A stretch of 5,380 nt of DNA from Verrucomicrobiales bacterium (lineage in GTDB: Bacteria > Verrucomicrobiota > Verrucomicrobiia > Verrucomicrobiales > V1-33), in assembly GCA_023253575.1 (NCBI GenBank), contig JALRGB010000747.1:1-5380 (forward strand), in the 5' to 3' direction. Shown here in pieces: positions 1 to 5,015 of this stretch. Position numbers and translations under genes: made by a program. The notes below the pieces were generated by a model, which was not told the DNA's origin, did no database searches, and saw nothing but the letters and a program-made list of their open reading frames with translations. Within the stretch, counting starts at the first letter, position 1, and each line of letters begins with the position of its first letter.

Positions 1-2
1 CC

Positions 3-611
3 CCGGCTTCCGCCTCGGCGCAGGCTCCGGTCATGGCGGCTGCGGCCGCAGGGCCTGCACATCCCCGGCTGCAGGGAGCACGGCTGGCTGGCATGGCGGA
101 TGGATCAACTACCACGCTGAAAAAATCCATCCGTGTGCGTCATTTCAGTGAAGGCCAGCTGCCGATCGTCCTTGAGGAAGTGCCGGAGGTGGGGGATTCC
201 GCCCGCATCCGGGTCCTCGGCCGCGGCGGAAACGCTCCGGAAATCGTGCCTGCGGGCGGTGCTATCGGTGACACCGGACTGGAACTCGTCGGCGTGGAAC
301 GCAAATTCATGGACAGCAAAATGGGCAATGGCGCGCTGCTGGACGTTTCCCAAGCCGTGGTTCGTGACCGCGTCACCGGTCAGCGCCACATCGTCCGCAA
401 AAATCAACCTGCGCACTCCACGCCGGCCACCGCCCTCATCAGCGCCGGATCCGACAACGAGGTCTATGAAGTGCAGGAGGGAGATGAATTCACCGCCGGC
501 GACGAAGCCGCCGCGCGCTATAAAGTTCTCGATGTGCGCCCAACACAGGTTGTTATTGAAAACCTCGACACTCGTGAAACCGCCACTCTGGCGCGCGGCT
601 ACGCCCAGTAA
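3..611 (+). CDS. Partial (5' end off window) envelope-type protein with PilP/GspC-like C-terminal module, possibly Amuc_1099-like
   Basis: The reading frame is open from the left edge to a TAA at 609-611, so this is the last ~202 residues of a longer protein. ATG codons at 33 and 93 lie inside an Ala/Pro-rich stretch that reads like an interdomain linker, so I do not treat either as the start. After the linker comes a beta-rich region with charged surface residues and no membrane segment. Two similar modules can be seen. The first runs from LELVGVERK through VVRDRVTGQRHIV. The second runs from the Tyr-Glu-Val start of YEVQEGDEF through YKVLDVRPTQVVIENLDT. The second resembles the small periplasmic domains of PilP and GspC ('Y.V..Gd.....Y.V..I....V.l.n..tge...l'). 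From memory this also suits the verrucomicrobial Amuc_1099 pilus-like family, but I cannot confirm that. The gene is followed 21 bp later by an intrinsic terminator, so it is probably last in its operon. Confidence 0.72.
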   Translation, partial: PASASAQAPVMAAAAAGPAHPRLQGARLAGMADGSTTTLKKSIRVRHFSEGQLPIVLEEVPEVGDSARIRVLGRGGNAPEIVPAGGAIGDTGLELVGVERKFMDSKMGNGALLDVSQAVVRDRVTGQRHIVRKNQPAHSTPATALISAGSDNEVYEVQEGDEFTAGDEAAARYKVLDVRPTQVVIENLDTRETATLARGYAQ

Positions 612-631
612 TACCGCTGGATCAATCACGG

Positions 632-674
632 TCCGAGGTAAGTGGCGAGCACGTCTCTTACCGGAGTTTTTTTT
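632..674 (+). terminator. Rho-independent terminator after the first gene
   Basis: An inverted repeat begins 21 bp after the TAA at 609-611. TCC (632-634) and GGTAAG (637-642), separated by a 2-nt bulge, pair with CTTACC (657-662) and GGA (663-665). This gives nine base pairs around a 14-nt loop. One base later comes a run of eight T (667-674). A stem, then a U tract, just past a stop codon is the classic arrangement. The stem is only moderately G+C-rich and the loop is large, so efficiency is uncertain. Confidence 0.65.
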
Positions 675-1162
675 GGCAGGGGACCGGATTCGTTAAAGCG
701 GTTTTGGATCCGTGTTTTGAGGGATGTGGCCTAGGGGCCAATTGTGGGAACCGGAGTCAGCGGACCCTGCGAGTGGCGGTTTTGCCGCCTGCATGGCGGT
801 TTAGCCTGAAACCGGAGATGACGAATTAACGCAAAAGCTGAGCCCCTGCCGACTCACGGCCAACTTCATCGCCCTGTTCTAGAATTGGCGGAATCTTTAC
901 GTCCGTTTCCACGACGCGGACCACCAGCGCGAGGCCGTCACCAGTCGTCCTGCTCTCATGCAGGGAGTGGCTCGGTAAGTGCAGAGTGGAGGCCATCGAA
1001 CCGTAAAGCTCAGCCTTTGCACGAAAAAGGAGGCGTCATCGCACGCGCTGTCGCTGAGATCAGCAATCAGTGGCAAACCATCATGCGCATCACGGAGCGA
1101 TGCTTCATTGAGTAACGTTGCTCCCTACTGATACCGGCGGCTCGAGGAGGGGGTACTCGGAA
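675..1162. other. Long intergenic stretch without a convincing gene; small hairpins and coding-like remnants
   Basis: No intact gene is supported here. The left part (727-814) holds three perfect short inverted repeats: TGGCC/GGCCA at 727-740, GGCGG/CCGCC at 775-789 and CGGTTT/AAACCG at 797-814. The heptamer ACCGGAG appears at 660, 750 and 811. The right part (about 822-1124) is open in several frames. The + frame ending at 1115 has only a TTG start at 885 and an Arg/Pro/Ser/His-rich product typical of an antisense shadow. The - frames read more like protein but have no proper start or are very short. I see no tRNA, no transposase motif and no terminal repeats. It may be a decayed gene plus untranslated or structured sequence. 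Confidence 0.5.
826..1124 (-). pseudogene. Possible decayed gene remnant on the minus strand
   Basis: Two overlapping minus-strand frames have protein-like composition. One is open from 1124 down to a TAA at 897-899 (75 codons, no ATG near its beginning) and includes LRDAHDGLPLIADLSDSACD. The other runs from an ATG at 996 to a TAA at 826-828 (56 residues) and includes LALVVRVVETDVKIPPILEQ then GDEVG, with alternating hydrophobic and acidic residues. A single frameshift somewhere around 900-1000 would join them into one stretch of about 90-100 codons. No ribosome binding site or known domain is visible. This could equally be chance open frame in G+C-rich DNA, or the antisense of something older. 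The call rests only on the look of the translation. Confidence 0.17.
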
Positions 1163-1182
1163 GGCGTTCACGAGTGAACGCC
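1163..1182. terminator. Strong hairpin downstream of the oxidoreductase gene, possible terminator or 3'-end structure
   Basis: GGCGTTCA (1163-1170) and TGAACGCC (1175-1182) form a perfect 8-bp stem around a 4-nt loop CGAG. CTCGG (1156-1160) and CCGAG (1192-1196) can pair outside it with internal unpaired bases. The inner stem starts 33 bp beyond the stop of the minus-strand oxidoreductase (1216-1218). Read on that strand, the stem is followed by only two T residues, so it is not a textbook intrinsic terminator. It could protect the mRNA 3' end or act as a U-tract-poor terminator. It lies between two genes transcribed toward each other, the usual place for such a structure. Confidence 0.45.
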
Positions 1183-1215
1183 CGAAATTTCCCGAGAGAT
1201 CGCGGGGTCGTGTTT

Positions 1216-2535
1216 TTACAGTGTCCAGTCGCCGCGGTAATGGAGCGACTTGAGCAACTTTTCAGCTTCGTCATCGCCGATGACTTTTTCGGCTTTTGGA
1301 TCCCACTTGATGGGGCGGCGCAGTTTGTCGGAGATGTAAGCGAGGTGGCCGGGGGTGGCGGATCGGTGGCCGGTCTCGGCTGGGCAGATGCATTCGTTGC
1401 GGGTCAGGATGCCTTCGACCCAGTTACGGTGATGGCCGCCTTTAACTTTGTAGGCCTTTTTGGGGCCGCGGTCGAACGATTCGCGGGTCCATTCGGCATT
1501 GGAGGCTTCGATGCGGCCGCGGTCGGCGTAGACCCAGCCGTTTTCGCCGATCCACTGGGTGCCCATCCTGTGGTTGCCATTGCCCATTTTCAGGCCGTTG
1601 GACATGGTCACGGTATATCCTGGTTCGTAGGTGGAGACCACCTCGTAATCGATCGGATTGTCATACATGCCCTTGGCTGGGTAGCGGAAGTTTTTAGCTT
1701 CGACGCTGATCGGGCCGCTTTTGTCCATTTCCAGTCCCCAATGGGCAATATCGTTGTGGTGACCGATCCAGTCCATCATCTGACCGCCGCCGTAATCGAG
1801 GCACCAGCGCCAGTCCCAATGGAGGCGTTTAGGGTTGAATGGCAGCAGGCGGCTTGGGCCGCACCACATGTCATAGTCAAGGCCTTCGGGGATGGATTCG
1901 GCCACTTTTCCCTCGATGTCAGTCTGATTGCCTGTTGGTAGACCAACTTTGACTTCCTTGACCTTGCCGATGAGTCCGTTGAGGACGATTTCCACGGCGA
2001 TGCGGAAGACGGTTTCTGAGCGTTGTTGGGAGCCGACTTGAAAGATGACTTTTTGTTTGGCCGCTTCCTGATAGACCGCTTGGCCTTCGGCGAAGAGGTG
2101 GGTGATGGGTTTTTCGCAATAGACGTGTTTGCCGGTGCGCAGGGCGCCGAGGGTAGCGAGAGCGTGCCAGTGGTCGGGAGTAGCCACGATGACGGCATCG
2201 ATGTCCTTCCGCTCGGTGATTTTGCGAAAATCATTGACGGCGTCGACGCCTTTGAACGTGCCGGCGGCAGATTCTTTGGCGTAGCGTTCTTGAACCTGCG
2301 CCTGCGAGGCGTCGCGGCGGCCCTTGTCGGGATCACAGACGGCGACGGCCTGGATCTCTGCCGAGTTCATAATGGTGCTGAGGTCGCCGTTGCCTTGGCC
2401 GCCGCACCCGATCAGGCCGACGGTGATGCGGTTGCTGGGTACAGGTTTGTTGTCCTGAGCAAAAATAACGGATGAGGGAATGATCGTCGGCACCGCAAAC
2501 ACGGTGGATGATTTGATGAATTGGCGTCTCTTCAT
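1216..2535 (-). CDS. Exported Gfo/Idh/MocA-family NAD(P)-dependent oxidoreductase
   Basis: A complete 439-residue protein. The N-terminus KRRQFIK plus a hydrophobic stretch (about residues 11-26, ending in FAQ) is a twin-arginine signal, implying folding with cofactor in the cytoplasm and export by Tat. The Rossmann domain begins at about residue 36 with VGLIGCGGQGNG (GxGxxG-type dinucleotide binding). An acidic residue follows the second strand (VAVCDPDKG, 65-72). ATPDHWHA (118-125) and the family hallmark CEKP (140-143) are present. The C-terminal half is the bacterial Gfo/Idh/MocA-type domain with DYGGGQMMDWIGHHNDIAHW (247-266), where His259/His260 and nearby residues are the likely active-site region. 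Family members oxidise or epimerise sugars, inositols and related polyols; the substrate cannot be read from sequence. Length is normal for the Tat-exported subgroup common in Planctomycetes and Verrucomicrobia. The ATG at 2535 fits the signal peptide exactly, but the upstream bases (CAAAAACGCTTT) hold no Shine-Dalgarno. It is transcribed away from the secreted protein gene at 2781. Confidence 0.95.
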   Translation of the reverse strand: MKRRQFIKSSTVFAVPTIIPSSVIFAQDNKPVPSNRITVGLIGCGGQGNGDLSTIMNSAEIQAVAVCDPDKGRRDASQAQVQERYAKESAAGTFKGVDAVNDFRKITERKDIDAVIVATPDHWHALATLGALRTGKHVYCEKPITHLFAEGQAVYQEAAKQKVIFQVGSQQRSETVFRIAVEIVLNGLIGKVKEVKVGLPTGNQTDIEGKVAESIPEGLDYDMWCGPSRLLPFNPKRLHWDWRWCLDYGGGQMMDWIGHHNDIAHWGLEMDKSGPISVEAKNFRYPAKGMYDNPIDYEVVSTYEPGYTVTMSNGLKMGNGNHRMGTQWIGENGWVYADRGRIEASNAEWTRESFDRGPKKAYKVKGGHHRNWVEGILTRNECICPAETGHRSATPGHLAYISDKLRRPIKWDPKAEKVIGDDEAEKLLKSLHYRGDWTL

Positions 2536-2716
2536 AAAGCGTTTTTGATCGAAATCCGACAGTTTGGCAATGGAAATTATGTCCGCAGTGCCGGGTGGGG
2601 CGCGGCTGGCGACGGAGGTGTCGACTGAGACGATGGCTGAGTGGGCATGGTTTGAATGCTGAGGAGGGTCACTTTTATCGACACATTGTGGATGGGTGGT
2701 GACTGGGGCTAAAATG

Positions 2717-2775
2717 ACGATGTTATTGAAAAGGCATGGGTTTTGTTTTCGATGACATAAAAATTATAACATCGT
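2717..2775. repeat. Perfect 10-bp inverted repeat in the upstream region of the secreted-protein gene
   Basis: ACGATGTTAT (2717-2726) is the exact reverse complement of ATAACATCGT (2766-2775), with 39 bp between the arms and 49 bp between their centres. The right arm overlaps the candidate -10 element (2765-2770) and ends 5 bp before the ATG at 2781. A third related pentamer, CGATG, is at 2750-2754 between the arms. It could be a pair of operator half-sites for a looping or dimeric regulator, or an RNA stem hiding the start codon if transcription begins upstream of 2717. AT-richness raises the chance of coincidence, but ten exact pairs in so short a region is notable. Confidence 0.45.
2743..2770 (+). 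promoter_or_regulatory. Candidate sigma-70-type promoter for the secreted-protein gene
   Basis: TATAAC at 2765-2770 matches the -10 consensus at five of six positions, inside an AT-rich block. TTGTTT at 2743-2748 is a weak -35 with a 16-bp spacer. Transcription would start around 2776-2778, leaving a leader of only a few bases before the ATG at 2781. That would fit the absence of a Shine-Dalgarno sequence there. The -35 is poor, so the real promoter could lie further upstream. Confidence 0.3.
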
Positions 2776-2780
2776 GAATT

Positions 2781-4460
2781 ATGAAAAAATATGTTTTTTT
2801 ACGCTCTTCGTGGTCGGTGATATTTTGCATGTTTGCTGCGGTGGGTGGCTCATTGTGTTGGCGGCCGGTTCGAGGGGGGACGGTCGACCCTTGTGTTCCG
2901 TCGGGGGATCCGGCGGTTCTCTTTTTGGATGATTTCTCGCTGTTGGATCCGCTTTCGCGGTACACGGTGCTCAACCCGCCGGGGGGCGGTCAGAATCCCA
3001 TGCATGTGGGTGTCAATGGCGAAGCCGTGACTTTTGATTATCTGTCTGGCTTCGGAGTGGCTGGTGCCTCTTACGGGGAAAAGTTTAATTTTCGAGAGGC
3101 TGCGCTGGAGGGGGATGTTCGTTTTGAAACGCCTGCGGGATCGAGCTCGTTGCCGCGCTGTCTCGGTGGGCTTTCCTGGGTCGATGGATCCTCTACGGGT
3201 GGTGCGATTACGTTGGGCCTGCAACTGGACGAGAGTCGGGTGTATTTATTTGCCAGCAAAGCGGGTGGGAGCGGCTCAAACTCGGTCTATTTTCCGCTGG
3301 CTGCTGGCGTCACCTATCGGGCGCGACTGGTTGTGGAGGCACCGTCCACGATTAAGGCGTATGTGAATGACACGCTTGTGACGACTCTTGTCTATGGTGC
3401 GCTTTCCGACTTTCCGGCGGCAATGAATCCTGATATCGGTGCGAATGCGAAGGCGCCGGTGCGGATCATTCATGATAATCTTACAGTACGGTCTTTCGAT
3501 GCGCCGCCTCAGCCGATGGCGGGTCCCGACCGGGAGATAATTTCTTCCGAACAGGATTCGACGGTAATTGCGGGGACCGCCACGGATGCGGATGGAGGTT
3601 CGCTGCAGTATCGATGGCTCGATGGGGAGAACGAACTGCAGGCATGGGCGGCGGTTGATGCCATAGGAGCGGCACCGCTCGATCTGTCGACCGTGCCGTT
3701 GTTGTCTCGCGGGCTGCACACGCTGAGACTGGAGGTTACGGACGGCATGCTGACGGTGAGCGATTGTATGGAGTTGATGGTTGGTAATTCGCCGCCCGTG
3801 GCGATTGCGGCTTTAGTCTCCAGTCAAGTCGAGGTGGGAATTGATCCTATTGAGGTGAGTGGCAAGGTTTCCGATTTTGATGGCGGTGAGGCGACCTACC
3901 ATTGGATACTGGGAGGCGTGGAATTGGTAGGTGGAACCTTGAGTCTGCCGGTTGGAGGCGAGGAAGTGGCGATTGCTGGGCCTGAAATTCTTGCCGGTGA
4001 TCCGGCTTTTCCTGTCGGGAGTTACACGTTGAGTCTGGTGGTGACTGATAGTGAAGGCAGCAGTGCCACCGCGACTGTGACGGTCACGGTGGTGGATACA
4101 CTCCCCCCAGTGTTGGCTCCAGTGGCCAGTCAGACGGTGCTGTGGCCGCCATCTCGCGACTTGCGTCCGGTATCGATTTTGGCTGGTGCGAGTGATAACA
4201 GTGCCGGGCCGATCGACCTTGAAGTTCAGGTTTTCAGCAGTGAGCCGGCGACGGGGGGCGGGAATGGCAGGTTTGCACCTGACAGCGAGGTGGTGTCGGT
4301 GGACGATGATAGCGGATTGATTGAGCTACTGTTGCGTGCTGAACGGCTGACTCGCGTGGCGGGACGGACATACACGATCGTGATCACAGCCACCGATGCG
4401 AGCGGAAATGTGACGCAGGCATCGGTATGGGTGACAGTGCCGCGCGACTTGCGGAGATGA
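2781..4460 (+). CDS. Secreted multidomain protein: LamG-like domain, two PKD/Ig-like domains, C-terminal 'LWPP' Ig-like domain
   Basis: A complete 559-residue protein. MKKYVFLRSS followed by a hydrophobic stretch (about 11-26) is a Sec-type signal peptide; Cys26 is not in a good lipobox, so a free or cell-surface protein is more likely than a lipoprotein. Residues ~45-240 (LFLDDFSLLDPLSRYTVLNP to DNLTVRSFD) look like a concanavalin/LamG-type jelly roll, including the TYRARLVVEAPSTIKAYVND strand pair. Residues ~245-335 form a PKD-like repeat (TATDADGGSLQYRWLDGE, GLHTLRLEVTDG). Residues ~337-437 form a second (GKVSDFDGGEATYHWILGG, SYTLSLVVTDSEGS). Residues ~441-556 contain VLWPPSRDLRPVSI, SDN, SSEP, LLRAERL, TYTIVITATDASGN and VTVP. 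That series matches a domain common at the C-termini of bacterial surface proteins (usual form LWPPNHKMVPV...LRAER...YTI...DASGN...VPHD). No catalytic motif, anchor, PEP-CTERM or Por sorting signal follows. A role in binding polysaccharide or in surface adhesion is inferred. ATG at 2781 is preferred because it places the signal peptide correctly. Confidence 0.93.
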   Translation: MKKYVFLRSSWSVIFCMFAAVGGSLCWRPVRGGTVDPCVPSGDPAVLFLDDFSLLDPLSRYTVLNPPGGGQNPMHVGVNGEAVTFDYLSGFGVAGASYGEKFNFREAALEGDVRFETPAGSSSLPRCLGGLSWVDGSSTGGAITLGLQLDESRVYLFASKAGGSGSNSVYFPLAAGVTYRARLVVEAPSTIKAYVNDTLVTTLVYGALSDFPAAMNPDIGANAKAPVRIIHDNLTVRSFDAPPQPMAGPDREIISSEQDSTVIAGTATDADGGSLQYRWLDGENELQAWAAVDAIGAAPLDLSTVPLLSRGLHTLRLEVTDGMLTVSDCMELMVGNSPPVAIAALVSSQVEVGIDPIEVSGKVSDFDGGEATYHWILGGVELVGGTLSLPVGGEEVAIAGPEILAGDPAFPVGSYTLSLVVTDSEGSSATATVTVTVVDTLPPVLAPVASQTVLWPPSRDLRPVSILAGASDNSAGPIDLEVQVFSSEPATGGGNGRFAPDSEVVSVDDDSGLIELLLRAERLTRVAGRTYTIVITATDASGNVTQASVWVTVPRDLRR

Positions 4461-4540
4461 GGAGGTTGGGTGGCAGGCGCCCCGGCCTGATGGTGGCGGG
4501 AGCTCTAGGGGGCTCGGGGTGGTGGCGAGCGCGATGCGGG
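4461..4540. other. Convergent intergenic spacer, G-rich, with a weak hairpin
   Basis: This 80-bp spacer lies between two gene ends. CAGGC (4474-4478) pairs with GCCTG (4485-4489) around a 6-nt loop. It is near both stops and could help end transcription, but no T tract follows it on either strand. No other structure was seen. Confidence 0.3.
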
Positions 4541-4915
4541 TTACTGATGACGAAACCAACCGGTAATACTCATGCGTGTTTTGGTCGCTGGCAGGACTTC
4601 GTGCCAGTGGTCTCCGGCCATGAAGCAGACGATGGTTCCCATGCGGGGTTCGATCAGGATGAAGGGGCCGGTTTTATCCCCTGGCGTTGTCCATAACTTC
4701 AGCTCGCCGCCGTCTCCGGGCTGCCAGTGAGGATTGAGGTAGAGGATGATAGTGACGACACGCTGGTTTGTCCCTGCGTGGCGGTCGAGATGTGGTTTGT
4801 AAAATGCGCCTTGCGGGTAAATGGCAAAATGACCTTCGAAATCGAACAATCCGAGAAAAAACCGTTGATTGAGAGCGAGTCGCAAAGTTTCGAGTTTCAA
4901 ACTGGTCCATGGCAT
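4541..4915 (-). CDS. Short 2-oxoglutarate/Fe(II)-dependent oxygenase (prolyl 4-hydroxylase/SM-20-like), N-terminally truncated
   Basis: A 124-residue product carrying the double-stranded beta-helix core of the 2OG-Fe(II) oxygenases. Iron ligands are His42 and Asp44 (YKPHLDRHAG) and His105 (HWHEVLPATKTR); Arg114 in the R-x-S motif is the expected 2-oxoglutarate anchor. Supporting family text includes FFLGLFDFEGHFAIYPQGAF, ILYLNPHWQPGDGGELKLW, GTIVCF and SITGWFR at the C-terminus. Such enzymes use O2 and 2-oxoglutarate to hydroxylate a side chain, usually on a protein; the target is unknown. Related bacterial proteins are about 200 residues, so some 80-90 N-terminal residues are absent. An in-frame TGA lies five codons before the ATG at 4915, and pstB ends only 100 bp upstream, so the missing part cannot be encoded there. 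The gene may be a real short form or a remnant. No Shine-Dalgarno precedes ATG 4915. It is co-directional with pstB. Confidence 0.8.
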   Translation of the reverse strand: MPWTSLKLETLRLALNQRFFLGLFDFEGHFAIYPQGAFYKPHLDRHAGTNQRVVTIILYLNPHWQPGDGGELKLWTTPGDKTGPFILIEPRMGTIVCFMAGDHWHEVLPATKTRMSITGWFRHQ

Positions 4916-5015
4916 TGAGCATCGCAGTCACCGTGCTACAAGCAGTGGGTGCGGCTGAATAGCGAGCGAAATTGCCTGCTTATTTTGGGCACTTGGGATT
5001 TACTGGGGGTATCGA
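4916..5015. other. Spacer between pstB and the oxygenase gene
   Basis: A 100-bp spacer on the minus-strand transcript. I see no G+C-rich stem followed by T residues, so read-through from pstB into the oxygenase is possible. A second frame is open from 4979 into the oxygenase region (with a GTG at 4931 and an ATG at 4922), but it is out of frame with the oxygenase by one base and adds only about 20 codons. AAGCAG (4940-4945) and CTGCTT (4976-4981) are a 6-bp inverted repeat of doubtful meaning. Confidence 0.4.

Larger units (their letters stand above)
2536..2780. other. Divergent intergenic region between oxidoreductase and secreted-protein genes
   Basis: These 245 bp separate two divergent starts, so they must hold the promoters for both genes unless one is reached by distant transcription. 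The part next to the oxidoreductase is G+C-rich in its middle (about 2581-2640) and I found no convincing -35/-10 pair on the minus strand; CATAAT at 2581-2576 (minus) is a lone -10 candidate. The part next to the secreted gene (about 2711-2780) is strikingly AT-rich and carries the inverted repeat and promoter described separately. A 9-codon open frame at 2633-2662 (MAEWAWFEC) has no well-placed ribosome binding site and is probably chance. Confidence 0.6.

Noticed and set aside
133..696. 187-codon + strand frame and a 174-codon minus frame overlapping the first gene
   Set aside because: The frame ending at 611 has the more protein-like composition and is followed by a terminator at 632-674; the rival + frame would run through that terminator and is rich in Arg, Ser, Pro and Trp.
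885..1115. 76-residue + strand frame starting with TTG
   Set aside because: Rare start, no ribosome binding site, and an Arg/Pro/Ser/His-rich product typical of a non-coding frame; no known motif.
675..1160. Search for tRNA, tmRNA, RNase P, group II intron domain V, attC-like sites or insertion-sequence ends
   Set aside because: None of the diagnostic sequences or paired terminal repeats could be found by eye.
1174..1941. 255-codon open frame on the + strand, with an AGGAGG-like sequence near 1145
   Set aside because: It lies entirely antisense to the well-supported oxidoreductase, starts with GTG inside the hairpin, and the purine-rich stretch is too far upstream. A long antisense frame is expected in G+C-rich coding DNA.
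2023..2475. 150-codon + strand open frame
   Set aside because: Also antisense to the oxidoreductase Rossmann domain; its composition is the mirror of that gene.
2633..2662. Nine-codon open frame MAEWAWFEC with two Trp codons, resembling an attenuator leader peptide
   Set aside because: The nearest GGAGG is about 14 bases upstream, no attenuator-like hairpins follow, and the downstream gene has nothing to do with tryptophan.
2781..2880. Lipoprotein signal at Cys16 or Cys26 of the secreted protein
   Set aside because: The residues before each Cys (VIF and GSL) do not fit the lipobox, so ordinary signal peptidase I cleavage is more likely.
4427..4696. 89-codon + strand frame overlapping the end of the secreted gene and the oxygenase
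   Set aside because: It is antisense to the oxygenase C-terminus, which carries clear catalytic motifs; no domain is visible in the + frame.
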